64,000 bases of DNA from Flammeovirga pectinis (GTDB lineage Bacteria; Bacteroidota; Bacteroidia; Cytophagales; Flammeovirgaceae). The notes beneath the pieces are model-generated. The model saw only the letters and a list, made by a program, of their open reading frames with translations, did no database searches and was not told the origin of the DNA. The DNA lies in assembly GCF_003970675.1 (NCBI RefSeq), contig NZ_CP034563.1:935501-999500 (forward strand), given 5' to 3'. Shown here piece by piece: positions 47,699-58,000 of the stretch (its first letter is position 1; each line of letters opens with the position of its first letter). A program made the translations under genes and the position numbers.

Positions 47699-50600
47699 AT
47701 GTACGCAGAGATAGGAAATACGAAATTAGACTTCAATCTATTATCACCTTTTTATTTTATTGTAGATAAAAATTTAACTATAATTTCTAATGGTAAAAGC
47801 TTTGAGAAATTATTTCCTGATAGTTGTTTCAATAAACTAGAGAATTACTTAAAACTAGCTAGACCTTGGAGTATTGATTTTACATATGATGATATTAAAA
47901 ATCAACTTAAAAAGGTATTTGTATTTCAAAATTCTGAACGAGATTTGGTTTTAAGAGGGCAGGTGGTTTTATTGGAAGAAGACGAACTTATCCTATTTTT
48001 AGGCTCACCTTGGATGAAAACTACAGATGAGCTTATAAAACATAAATTATCGCTAACAGATTTTGCACTTAATGATCCGACTCCAGATGCCGTTCAATTA
48101 CTAAAAATGAACGAAATCAATATGATGGAGCTTCGTGAGATGACGGATCGTTTGGAGCAACAAAAACATGATATTGAGCAAAAAGAAATGCTCTACAGAG
48201 GTTTGGTAGAAAATGCCTCTGAAATGATTTACCAAGCTGATGTAGATGGTAAACTTCTTTATGTTAATCCTGCAACATTAACCATAACTGGCTACTCATC
48301 AGAAGAAATTATTTCAAAAGAATTCTTCGATTTAATAACTCTTGATATGCGAGAGGAAGTTACATTAAAGTTTGAAGAACAAAAGAAGAACGGTACGCAT
48401 AAAGAAACGTATGAGTACAGTATAAATAATAAGGAAGGGGCTGAAGTTTGGATTTATCAAACACTAATTAGCATCACTAATAAACAGAATGTAATTATTG
48501 GTTATAGCTCTGTTGGGGTAGATATATCTCTTAGAAAAGAAATGGAGCAGACGCTAGAAACTGCCCGTCAGAAAGCACTTGAATCTGCAAGAATCAAAGA
48601 GCGTTTTATTGCCAATACGAGTCATGAATTAAGAACGCCAATGAACGCAATTATTGGTTTATCTAATTTATTAACCAAGACACCATTATTACCAAAGCAA
48701 TCAGAATTTATAAATGCCATTAAAACATCATCAGAAAACCTTTTAGTAGTAATTAATGATGTTTTAGATATGTCTAAAATTGAGTCAGAAAAGTTAGAAA
48801 TTGAGTTTATAGAATTCAATTTAAAAGATAAGATTGCTCAGTTTATGACTGCCTTAGAAATTAAGGCAAGCGAGAAGAATATTTTATTACTGCACGAATG
48901 GAAACCTGAAGTTCACGAATATATTTTGGGTGATCCCTATAGGCTTAATCAGGTACTTACAAATTTAGTGAGTAATGCTATTAAGTTTACTACAGATGGA
49001 GAAGTGAAGTTAACAGTGGAGTTAGATAGAATTGATGAAGAAAATAATGTGCAGTACCTCAACATTAAAGTAAAAGATACTGGAGAAGGTATATCAGAAG
49101 AAAAACATAAAAGTATTTTTGAAGGATTTTCGCAAGCTGACGCATCAATTACAAGAAAGTTTGGAGGCACTGGGCTAGGTTTAACAATTAGTAAAAGCCT
49201 TGTGGAATTAATGGGCGGTGTAATTACATTAGAAAGCGAAGTAGGCAAAGGTTCTACTTTTAGCGTTTTGATTCCATTTAAAAAATGTGAGGATATTGAT
49301 ATTGTAAAAGAGCCATTACGCTTAGATGAAGATATAGATTGGAGTGAGTATAAGGTCTTATTAGTAGAAGATAATCAGTTCAACCAGTTGTTAGCAGAAA
49401 ATATTTTGGGGCAATGGAAAGTTGATGTCGAAATTGCGGATAATGGTAAAATAGCTATTGAAAAAATTCAAAAATCTAATTTTGATGTTATCCTAATGGA
49501 TATTCAAATGCCAGAGATGGATGGAATTGAAGCTACTCAATATATTAGGGGGAAGTTGCAGATAGCAACGCCAATTATTGCTTTAACGGCAAATGCCATG
49601 AAGGATGATTTGGACTACTACGAATCTATTGGAATGGATGCGTGTATTACTAAACCTTTTAAGCAAGATGACTTACAAGATGTACTTTACAGACTTTTCT
49701 CTAAAGAAGAAATTGTTATTGAGCATGAAGTGAAGACAACTTCTTGGCATGGGAAAAAGATATTATTAGTTGAAGACAATGAATACAACCAACTTTTAGT
49801 TGTAAATATTCTAAGAGACTGGGGACTTGAAGTAGACACGGCTAATAATGGGTACGATGGTCTAGAAAAATTGAACGAAGAAGAATATGATATGATCTTG
49901 ATGGATATACTAATGCCCAAAATGGGTGGAGTAGAAGCCACAAGGTTAATTAGGAATACACTCAAAAGAGACACTCCAATTGTTGCTTTTTCTGCACACT
50001 TGACATCTAAACTAGAAAAAGAATTTTTGGAAGTAGGGATGAACGGTTGTATTCCAAAACCGTTTAAAGTTGGTCAGTTAAAAAAGACAATAAATGATGT
50101 CTTTAATTTTAACAACAAAAAGACCCGTAAAAAAGAACTGCATAGACCTTCTGAAGGATGGAAAGGAAAGAAAATTTTAGTAGTAGAAGACAACCCGTTT
50201 AACCAGTTACTTGTAGTAAATATATTAGAAGGCTGGGATATGGAAATTGAAACTGCTGAAAATGGAGAAGACGCCATAAATAAAATCAAAGAAAATAACT
50301 TCGATCTTATTCTAATGGATATTCAGATGCCAATAATGGATGGTGTAGAAGCAACTAAGTTTATTAGAGAAGATTTAAATAATGATATTCCAATTATTGC
50401 TTTAACAGCAAATACATCTAAAGAAGAAAAAGAGTTGTACGAAGTGGTAGGTATGAATGCTATTGTCTCTAAACCCTTTGATTTAGAGGTGTTTGAGGAG
50501 ACAATAAAAGAGTTTTTATCTACAACAACAGATAACGATTCTATTATTGAAGAGAAGAAAGATATAAACGGAATATCTGTACTTATTGTAGAAGATAATC

Positions 50601-50926
50601 CATTTAATATATTATTACTTAGAGGTATTTTAGACCAGTGGGATATTAGTATCGATGAAGCAGAAAATGGTAAGATTGCTGTAGAGCTAGTAAAAGAAAA
50701 TAAATATGATTTGATATTTATGGATATTCAGATGCCAGTGATGGATGGAGTTCAAGCTACCAAAATAATGAGAGAAGAACTTCAGTTGAAAACACCAATA
50801 ATAGCAATTACTGCAAATACAGAAGACGAACTTGTAAACCAATACTTTGCTGTAGGAATGAATGCTTGTATTCCAAAACCATATGGACAAGAAGAATTGC
50901 AACAATCAATAATGAAACTTTTATAA
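47699..50926 (+). CDS. H-NOX-associated hybrid histidine kinase with four receiver domains
   Basis: 1075 residues, no membrane helix. In order: an HNOBA domain (about 1-130; SPFYFIVDKNLTII, VLRGQVVLLEEDELILFLGSPW), a coiled coil (to about 160), PAS (about 165-285), HisKA with H309 (NTSHELRTPMNAI), HATPase_c (NLVSNAIKFT, GGTGLGLTISK), then four receivers. Their phospho-acceptors are D601, D736, D874 and D1009, each in a (M/F)MD(I)xMPxM(D/G)G context, and each has a downstream Lys-Pro. HNOBA proteins are the established partners of H-NOX. No HPt or output domain is present, so the phosphate must pass to an unseen partner. Four receivers in tandem is unusual. Confidence 0.9.
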   Translation: MYAEIGNTKLDFNLLSPFYFIVDKNLTIISNGKSFEKLFPDSCFNKLENYLKLARPWSIDFTYDDIKNQLKKVFVFQNSERDLVLRGQVVLLEEDELILFLGSPWMKTTDELIKHKLSLTDFALNDPTPDAVQLLKMNEINMMELREMTDRLEQQKHDIEQKEMLYRGLVENASEMIYQADVDGKLLYVNPATLTITGYSSEEIISKEFFDLITLDMREEVTLKFEEQKKNGTHKETYEYSINNKEGAEVWIYQTLISITNKQNVIIGYSSVGVDISLRKEMEQTLETARQKALESARIKERFIANTSHELRTPMNAIIGLSNLLTKTPLLPKQSEFINAIKTSSENLLVVINDVLDMSKIESEKLEIEFIEFNLKDKIAQFMTALEIKASEKNILLLHEWKPEVHEYILGDPYRLNQVLTNLVSNAIKFTTDGEVKLTVELDRIDEENNVQYLNIKVKDTGEGISEEKHKSIFEGFSQADASITRKFGGTGLGLTISKSLVELMGGVITLESEVGKGSTFSVLIPFKKCEDIDIVKEPLRLDEDIDWSEYKVLLVEDNQFNQLLAENILGQWKVDVEIADNGKIAIEKIQKSNFDVILMDIQMPEMDGIEATQYIRGKLQIATPIIALTANAMKDDLDYYESIGMDACITKPFKQDDLQDVLYRLFSKEEIVIEHEVKTTSWHGKKILLVEDNEYNQLLVVNILRDWGLEVDTANNGYDGLEKLNEEEYDMILMDILMPKMGGVEATRLIRNTLKRDTPIVAFSAHLTSKLEKEFLEVGMNGCIPKPFKVGQLKKTINDVFNFNNKKTRKKELHRPSEGWKGKKILVVEDNPFNQLLVVNILEGWDMEIETAENGEDAINKIKENNFDLILMDIQMPIMDGVEATKFIREDLNNDIPIIALTANTSKEEKELYEVVGMNAIVSKPFDLEVFEETIKEFLSTTTDNDSIIEEKKDINGISVLIVEDNPFNILLLRGILDQWDISIDEAENGKIAVELVKENKYDLIFMDIQMPVMDGVQATKIMREELQLKTPIIAITANTEDELVNQYFAVGMNACIPKPYGQEELQQSIMKLL

Positions 50927-51007
50927 TAATTGTAAACTTGCCTTTTGTCATCAGAACTTATTGAAGTATACTCTTATTTTTATATAAAATTAAGAATACT
51001 ATCAATT

Positions 51008-52216
51008 ATGACAAAAATGAGCAACTTAAGCCAAACACTTAATAGATCGACTTCTAAGAAAAAGAGTAGACTTGATGTAATAGATGTGTTAAGAGGATTT
51101 GCTGTAATGGTAATTATGCTTCTCCATAACATAGAGCATTTTAATTATTACCATTACCCAATGAAAACAGTTACACCAGATTGGTTAATTGATTTGGATG
51201 CAAATGTATTTAGTACAATGTTTTTTCTTTTTGGTGGAAAAACCTATTCTATATTTGCTTTACTTTTTGGTTTTACATTCTATCTAATGTATGAAAAACA
51301 AAAGAAATTAGGGAAAGATTTTGGCTACAGATACTTATGGAGGTTATTCTTATTGACTATTTTTGCTGCTTTTAATGCCATGTTTTTTGCAGGAGAAGTA
51401 TTATTAATGTACGCCGTTACAGGCTTGATTTTATTTCTAGAACGAAAATTAAATGCAAAAGTAATTTTAATTATTGCTTGTGTATTACTTTTTCAGCCAG
51501 TAGAATGGTACCGTTATTTAAACTATTTATTTGTAGATGGGTATTCAATTGGTAAAAATATTTCATCAGACATGTGGCTGCCGGTACAAACTTATCTAGG
51601 TGGCGACTCCATGTTAACTACATTTTATAAAAACATATCACTAGGGCAAACATGGTCGTTTATGTGGGCTTTAGAAAATGGTAGGGTAATGCAAACAGCA
51701 GGTTTATTTTCTTTAGGTTTTTACTTCGGGAAGGTGAAAATATTTGAAAGTGATAATCAAAAGAAATGGTTAAGCATACTTATTACTGCCGTTCTAATAA
51801 GCATACCTTTATATTTCCTTAAAGATACTTATTTAGTCAATCAATCAGTTGTTACCTTAAAGAGAACATTAGGAGTAACTTTTGATATGTGGTGGAAACT
51901 AAGCTTTACATTTATATGGGTAAGTAGTATTGTGCTACTATATCAATATAAAACATTTCAGAAACTGACAAAGTATTTAAAAGCGTATGGCAGAATGAGT
52001 CTTACAAATTATATAACACAATCTATGGTAGGAGGGTTTCTCTATTATGGATACGGTTTAAATTGGGCAGATAAATATGGTGTTACAATTAGTTTAGGTA
52101 TTGGAATAATTTTAATGATTATTCAAGTAACCATTTGTAATTGGTGGATAGAAAAATACAAACAAGGTCCTTTCGAGAAATTGTGGCATCGTTTAACATG
52201 GGCACCAAAATTCTAA
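51008..52216 (+). CDS. DUF418 family membrane protein
   Basis: 402 residues from ATG 51008; a TTG at 50945 would add 21 residues and is less likely. About ten membrane helices. The opening RLDVIDVLRGFAVMVIMLLHNIEHF and the late LKAYGRMSLTNYITQSMVGGFLYYGYGLNW are typical of the DUF418/DUF1624 group, which is related to membrane acyltransferases. The function is unknown. The gene follows the H-NOX kinase by 81 nt on the same strand and may be co-transcribed, but it is not known to be linked to H-NOX signalling. Confidence 0.85.
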   Translation: MTKMSNLSQTLNRSTSKKKSRLDVIDVLRGFAVMVIMLLHNIEHFNYYHYPMKTVTPDWLIDLDANVFSTMFFLFGGKTYSIFALLFGFTFYLMYEKQKKLGKDFGYRYLWRLFLLTIFAAFNAMFFAGEVLLMYAVTGLILFLERKLNAKVILIIACVLLFQPVEWYRYLNYLFVDGYSIGKNISSDMWLPVQTYLGGDSMLTTFYKNISLGQTWSFMWALENGRVMQTAGLFSLGFYFGKVKIFESDNQKKWLSILITAVLISIPLYFLKDTYLVNQSVVTLKRTLGVTFDMWWKLSFTFIWVSSIVLLYQYKTFQKLTKYLKAYGRMSLTNYITQSMVGGFLYYGYGLNWADKYGVTISLGIGIILMIIQVTICNWWIEKYKQGPFEKLWHRLTWAPKF

Positions 52217-52226
52217 TTTTACTTAC

Positions 52227-52265
52227 AAAAAAATCATTTTATTAATAAATAAAGTGATTTTTTTT
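52227..52265 (+). terminator. Terminator after the DUF418 gene
   Basis: A AAAAAAATCATTTT arm pairs with AAAGTGATTTTTTT, followed by T residues. The stem is AT-rich. Confidence 0.7.
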
Positions 52266-52327
52266 GTTTGACACTATACATACTATTATATTACTCCAAT
52301 TTAAAATTAATATTTCACTAGTTCTTT

Positions 52328-53161
52328 ATGATGAGTAGCTCTATTAATAAATCATTTCTATTAGCAATAGTGTTATTGATGTTATCCACATTAGGAAATT
52401 CATCAGAAAAATATCTTTGGAGAGTATTAGAGAATACGGATTTCTTAAAAGGAGAGAAGTTAATTTATGTGGCTGGTTATTCTTTTGTAGATGCTGGTAT
52501 TGCAGAAGTTTTTTTAGATGATTCTATGTACACTATAGACGGACACAAATGTTTTCATGCTAAAATAACAGCTGAAAGTATAGGTGTTGTAGGTGCGGTA
52601 TTGAATGTACATGATTCATGGGAAAGCTATTTTGATTCTGCTTCAATTCTTCCACTAAAATTTAGAAGAGATGTAATTGAAGGCAAGTATACTTTAGAAG
52701 AAAATATAACTTTTGATCAAGACAGTCAGAAAGTATATGTGAATTGGAAGAAAAAAGATAAGCCAGAAATTCATTACGAAGAATACCCTGGTATGAAAGA
52801 AACAATTGATGTGATTTCAGGCTATTATTTTTTAAGAACAATTAATTTTTCAAATTTAGAAAAGAATGCAAGAATTAATTTCAATGGCTTTTGGGAGAAG
52901 AAGGCTTATAATTTTGATATTATTTATTTAGGCGAGGAAATCTGTAAAACTAAATTTGGTAATATTAAATCGTTTGTGTTTTCTCCTATTGTTCCAGAAA
53001 ATTCTTTCTTTAGAGGAGATAACCCTGTACGGTTTTGGATATCTGATGATGAAAACAGAATACCACTAAAAATTAAAGCTAATTTGAAAGTTGGGTCTGT
53101 TAAAGTAAACTTAACTGATATAGAAAAATCAAAATCGAAACTTCAAGAAGTAAACAATTAA
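52328..53161 (+). CDS. DUF3108 domain-containing protein
   Basis: 277 residues with a signal peptide (to about 25). GEKLIYVAGYSFVDAGIAEVFLDD, then DSWESYFDSASILPLKFRRDV and the late PVRFWISDDENRIPLKIKANLKVGSVKVNLT match DUF3108, a periplasmic or outer-membrane domain of unknown function widespread in Bacteroidota and Proteobacteria. It stands alone, ending at a strong terminator. Confidence 0.85.
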   Translation: MMSSSINKSFLLAIVLLMLSTLGNSSEKYLWRVLENTDFLKGEKLIYVAGYSFVDAGIAEVFLDDSMYTIDGHKCFHAKITAESIGVVGAVLNVHDSWESYFDSASILPLKFRRDVIEGKYTLEENITFDQDSQKVYVNWKKKDKPEIHYEEYPGMKETIDVISGYYFLRTINFSNLEKNARINFNGFWEKKAYNFDIIYLGEEICKTKFGNIKSFVFSPIVPENSFFRGDNPVRFWISDDENRIPLKIKANLKVGSVKVNLTDIEKSKSKLQEVNN

Positions 53162-53202
53162 AAAAAGGGTTATTCAATTTATATATTGAGTAACCCTTTT
53201 TA
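53161..53202. terminator. Bidirectional terminator after the DUF3108 gene
   Basis: AAAAAGGGTTATTCAAT pairs with ATTGAGTAACCCTTTTT, with A and T runs at the ends. It lies between convergent genes. Confidence 0.9.
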
Positions 53203-53207
53203 CAATT

Positions 53208-53495
53208 TTAATTGAAGTCAACTTCAGAATGTGCTTCCTTACCTCTATAGTACCAAAGGATACCAGCAAAGATACCTACAATTCCTAATGCGTGGTATAG
53301 CCTAAAACCTCCTAATGACATGGTTTGAATAAACCAATAAAAATCACTCAAAACTGGTGTGAAGAAACTTATTATTGCTACTAAGATTCCATCAATTCTA
53401 TATGCCTTATGAACAAAAAATAGATGGTAAAAAATTGCAATAAACGGAAAAACACCTATAATAAAATTTAATAGGTAATCTAATAGCTTTTTCAT
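53208..53495 (-). CDS. Small membrane protein of unknown function
   Basis: 95 residues with probably three membrane helices (LLNFIIGVFPFIAIFYHLFFV; ILVAIISFFTPVLSDFYWFI; ALGIVGIFAGILWYY) and a charged C-terminus (RGKEAHSEVDFN). I do not recognise the family. It is monocistronic and shares a terminator with the DUF3108 gene. Confidence 0.55.
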   Translation of the reverse strand: MKKLLDYLLNFIIGVFPFIAIFYHLFFVHKAYRIDGILVAIISFFTPVLSDFYWFIQTMSLGGFRLYHALGIVGIFAGILWYYRGKEAHSEVDFN

Positions 53496-53923
53496 GTTGG
53501 TAGTGCTTTTATAATTACTGAATAATCAAATATGGTTAATGTTAAACATAGAAGCAAATCTACATAACTAACATCTGTTAATAATAAGTGTATAAAATAC
53601 AATCTGATAAAATAATTTGATTTTCACTAAAAGTAGGAAGGCTATAAAACAAAAGAATTCCACCACAAGTATGGTGGAATTCAATAAAAAGTGTCCACCC
53701 CGTAGGGTGGCACTGCTTAACGATTCATACTTCAAATATGAAGTTTTTGATTCTATTATGCAAGAAATGTTATATAAATTTTTAAATATTTTTAAATAAC
53801 ATTAAACACAATGTTAATGCTCGAAATTCTGTGTTTTATATTCAGTAATGCTTTTTTCCATTTCAACTAGTATTAAAGTTGTTTGAGTCGGGGTCTTCAT
53901 CAAAATTATAGCAATAGGAGTTT
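53496..53923. other. Gap with a cluster of three hairpins upstream of the RND operon
   Basis: No gene is accepted here. The stretch carries three hairpins in a row at 53655-53748 and the start region of the RND operon. Its 3-prime part has an AGGAG just before the adaptor ATG. Confidence 0.4.
53655..53748 (+). other. Three consecutive hairpins, possible structured RNA or mobile-element remnant
   Basis: Hairpin 1: GAATTCCACCA (53655-53665) with TGGTGGAATTC (53672-53682), perfect 11 bp. Hairpin 2: GTG-T-CCACCC (53691-53700) with GGGTGGCAC (53705-53713), one bulge, loop CGTA. Hairpin 3: ACTTCA (53729-53734) with TGAAGT (53739-53744), then T residues. An alternative TTCATA/TATGAA pairing (53724-53729 with 53737-53742) competes with hairpin 3. 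This dense structure is unlike the neighbouring gaps. Confidence 0.5.
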
Positions 53924-55015
53924 ATGAATAGAACTTATATTGATTACATAATTTACGACTTAATGAGACTTTCAAATTTTATCATACTATCTATCTTTTT
54001 TATTTCTTGCGCTACAAAAGACAAGGTAGAGAAAGAGAACAAAGACCAATTAGTAAAAATTATTCAAGTAGATGTTGGGAATTCTAACGACATAAAAATT
54101 GTAACGGGAGTAACATCACCTAATAAAGAAGTTAACATGTCTTTTAGGGTAAGTGGACCTTTAGTCAATTTTGATTTAGAAGAGGGACAAAAGGTAGTGA
54201 AAGGACAGTTTCTAGGAGCAATAGATGCTAGAGATTTTAAGTTGTCGCTAAAAAAAGCAGAAGCAAATTTTAGATTAGCAAAAACTGAAAACGAAAGAGC
54301 AATTAGGTTGCATAAAAGCAATAATGTCTCTTTACAAGTACTTGATAAAGCAAAGTTGACATTTGAAGAAGCACAAACCAATTTAATTTCATCAAGAAAT
54401 GCTTTAAGTGATACAAAACTATATGCTCCATTTACGGGGTACATAAAATCTGTACATACAGAGAAAGGGGAACATGTAAATGCAACACAAAAAATAATTG
54501 TATTGCAAGATTTTTCTAAGGTGAAAGTAAAGTGTAATGTACCAGAAGCAGTTGTATTAAACGCTAAAAATATTGAGAGAATTCACGTAGTTTTTGACTC
54601 TAAACCATCACAAAGGTTTTCTGCAGAAGTTTTAGAAATACTACACGATACTGAAGGTATAAATTATGCATACCCAATGATCTTGGCATTAAATCAGAAT
54701 AACGAGGACATAATTGCAGGAATGACTGCAGAAATTTATCTAACACTATCTACAACAAAATCTACTACTAGTTTACTACCTACTAACGCAGTGATGGGTA
54801 AACCAAACGGAGATAGCTTCGTTTGGGGAATCCGTCCAGAAACGCAAACATTAAAGAAAGTACCTGTAAGTATTAAAGGATTAAAAAATGATGACAAATT
54901 TATTGTTGAAATAATGGACAAGATAGAATGGGTAGTTGCTACAGGTGGTACTTATTTAGTGGAGGGCCAGAAAGTACGTGTGAAATTAGATAATACCATT
55001 GTTTCTTTAAACTAA
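53924..55015 (+). CDS. RND efflux periplasmic adaptor
   Basis: 363 residues from 53924, where AGGAG lies three bases before the ATG; a second ATG at 53963 gives a neater lipoprotein signal with lipobox cysteine 16 (FFISC), and could be the true start. The membrane-fusion-protein fold is seen: lipoyl halves (VSGPLVNFDLEEGQKVVKGQFLG and LYAPFTGYIKSVHTEKGEHV), an alpha-hairpin between them (about 110-160), then beta-barrel and proximal domains. It joins the RND pump to TolC. The next gene starts 6 nt after its stop. Confidence 0.9.
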   Translation: MNRTYIDYIIYDLMRLSNFIILSIFFISCATKDKVEKENKDQLVKIIQVDVGNSNDIKIVTGVTSPNKEVNMSFRVSGPLVNFDLEEGQKVVKGQFLGAIDARDFKLSLKKAEANFRLAKTENERAIRLHKSNNVSLQVLDKAKLTFEEAQTNLISSRNALSDTKLYAPFTGYIKSVHTEKGEHVNATQKIIVLQDFSKVKVKCNVPEAVVLNAKNIERIHVVFDSKPSQRFSAEVLEILHDTEGINYAYPMILALNQNNEDIIAGMTAEIYLTLSTTKSTTSLLPTNAVMGKPNGDSFVWGIRPETQTLKKVPVSIKGLKNDDKFIVEIMDKIEWVVATGGTYLVEGQKVRVKLDNTIVSLN

Positions 55016-55021
55016 TACCAA

Positions 55022-58000
55022 ATGAACTTAACGAAATTTACTATTGATAATAAACCGTTTAGTTGGTTTATACTGCTATTAATAATTCTTGGAGGTGTAA
55101 TTGCCTATAACAAAATTGGTAAGCTAGAAGATGCTCCTTTTACAATTAAACAAGCAGTTGTACTTACTTCATATCCTGGAGCTTCTGCAAAAGAAGTGGA
55201 ACAACAAATAACAGATAAGTTAGAAGAAGCTATACAATCCATGGATGGTTTAGATTATTTAGATTCTGATAGCAGACCTGGTGTATCTCGTATTCTTGTA
55301 GTTCTTAAAAAAACAATAGCTGCTGATGATATTCAGCAGATGTGGGATTTACTTAGACGTAAGGTAGGTGATGCACAATCTTCTTTACCTGCAAATGCAA
55401 ATCCTTCTATTGTTAACGATGATTTTGCTGATGTTTTAGGTCTTTTTTATGGAATTTATGGTGAAGGATACAGTTATAGAGAGCTGAATGATTATGCTGA
55501 TGATATTAAAAAGGATTTATTAAAAGTTGATAATGTAGCAAAGGTCTCTTTATTTGGTAAGGCACAAGAAAGTATAGATATCAAATTATCGTATACAGCC
55601 ATGAATCAGTTAGGGGTTTCATTGGAGGATATAATGATAACTTTAAATCAGCAAAACAGTTTAGTAAATGCAGGTTTTATCAATACTAATAAGCAAAGAA
55701 TTAGAGTTAAAGTAGGTGGCGATTTTGCAGATGTTAAAGAGCTAAATAGCTTTTTGGTAAATACTAAAAATGGGCAACAGGTTAAACTTAGTGAAATTGC
55801 ATCAATTGAAGAAGGGTATGTAACACCATACACAACCAAAATGAAAATTGAAGGGCAATCTGCTGTTGGGATTGCCATTTCTGCATCTGCTGGGGCAAAT
55901 GTTGTAGAAGTTTCTGAAGGTATAAGAAATAAGTTATCGCAAATAAAAACGGATTTACCTGCAGGGCTTCATATTCAAAATATCTACGATCAAGGAAAAG
56001 AGTCGCAAGAAGCGAACAATGGTTTTATTTTTAATTTAGTGGCTTCTGTTGTAACAGTAGTCGTTATCTTATTATTTTTCATTGGTTTAAAGAACGGAAT
56101 ATTAGTAGGCTCTGGATTGGTATTTTCAATATTAGCCACAATAATTGTAATGTGGAGTTTTGGTATCAATATGGAACGTGTATCATTGGCAGCACTTATT
56201 ATTGCAATGGGTATGCTAGTAGATAATTCTATTGTAGTTGTGGAATCTATTTTAATGAAAATGAAGCAAGGCGTTCCTAAACAACAAGCTATTATGGAAG
56301 CAGCTAAGGCGTCTTCATGGCCATTGTTAGGTGCTACAATTATTGCAATTCTTACCTTTTTACCGATCAGAATATCACCTGATGCTACAGGAGAATACTT
56401 ATCTTCATTATTTTCTGTTTTAGCGATTTCGTTGTCATTAAGTTGGGTATTTGCCTTAACACAATCTGCTTTAGTATGTGATGTTTTCTTAAAAGATGAA
56501 CCAAAAAACGAAAAGTCATCAGACCTATACCAAGGGAAATTATATGATAAGTTTAGAAGTTTATTAGGACTAAGTATTCGTTATAAATATATATCACTGG
56601 GTATTTTCTTGACAATATTTTCAGTATCACTTTTCACCGCAAAATACATGTCTGTTGTATTTATGCCTGAACTAGAAAAAAATCTATTTAAGATAAATGC
56701 TTTCGCTCCGGAGGGTACAAGAATTGATTACACAGAAGAGGCAGCAGATGAAATATACAATTGGCTTAAAAATCAAAAAGAAGTAAAAGAAGTTACGGTA
56801 ACTATAGGCATGACGCCACCACGTTACTTTTTAGCATCCTCTTCATATGGACCTCAATCAAATGTTATGCATTTCATTATTAAATGTGATGATTTTGATA
56901 ATGTAGAAAAGGTCTTTAATCGATTAGAAGAACAGAAAAGAGATTTATTTCCTGAGTTATTTGTTCGCCCTGAATTGTACTCTGTAATGTCACCTTTAGA
57001 TGGAAAAGTAGAAGTACGTTTTATGGGTAATGATATTCTAGTTTTAGATTCCTTAAATCATGTAGCAATGGATATCATGAGGGCAACTCCTAAAGCAAGA
57101 CATGTACATAGTAGTTGGTTCAATATGTCGCCTATTTGGAATGCAGAATACTCTTCTAATAAAGTAGCAAGGGCTGGCGTAACTAGAGTCGATATTGCCA
57201 ATTCATTTAAAATTATAAATGAGGGCTTAGTTGTAGGTATATATAGAGAGGAAAATGAGTTAATGCCGATAATGCTAAAAACCGATGAAGGAAGTACGGC
57301 AGATATCACTAAAGTTGAAAATATGTCGGTACTCTCTAAAAGTAAAACTGTACCGTTACCACAATTAGTAAATGATTTATCTGTTGATTATGAATATCAA
57401 TTAATACAAACATACAACCGACATAGAGCTATTTCTGCACTTTGTGATCCAGTAAAAGGAGTAACAACGGGAGAGTTACAAAAAGAAATTGTAAGTAAAA
57501 TAGAAGCAATGGAACTTCCAGAAGGGTATACAATGATGTGGGATGCTGAAAAGAAAAATCAGAAGGAAGCAGTTGATGCAATTGTAACTTTCTTTCCTCT
57601 TGCTTTTCTATTGATTATAGCCATTCTAATTGCTCTTTTTGGTAACTACAAGCAACCGTTAATTGTAATGGTTTTACTACCATTCTCACTTATAGGTGTT
57701 GTATTTGGTTTAGTAGGTTTAGGCAGGGCATTTGATTTCATGTCGTTTATTGGTTGGATAGGTTTATTAGGCATGGTTATAAAAAATGTAATTGTTCTTT
57801 TAGACGAAGTAAACATTCAAAGACAAGAGGGATTATCTCATTACACAGCAATTATAGCAGCAACGGTATCTAGAACACGACCTGTACTTATGGCGGCAAT
57901 CACTACCATGTTTGGCATGATTCCACTTATACCAGATAGCGTTTTTGGAGCAATGGCTGTAACCATAATCTTTGGCTTAGGCTTCGCTACATTCCTCACA

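Noticed and set aside
53655-53748. CRISPR-like repeat array
   Set aside because: The three hairpins differ in sequence and spacing, with no regular spacers.
53617-53799. 60-codon frame on the + strand
   Set aside because: It runs across all three hairpins and has no family resemblance; the structure explains the sequence better than coding does.
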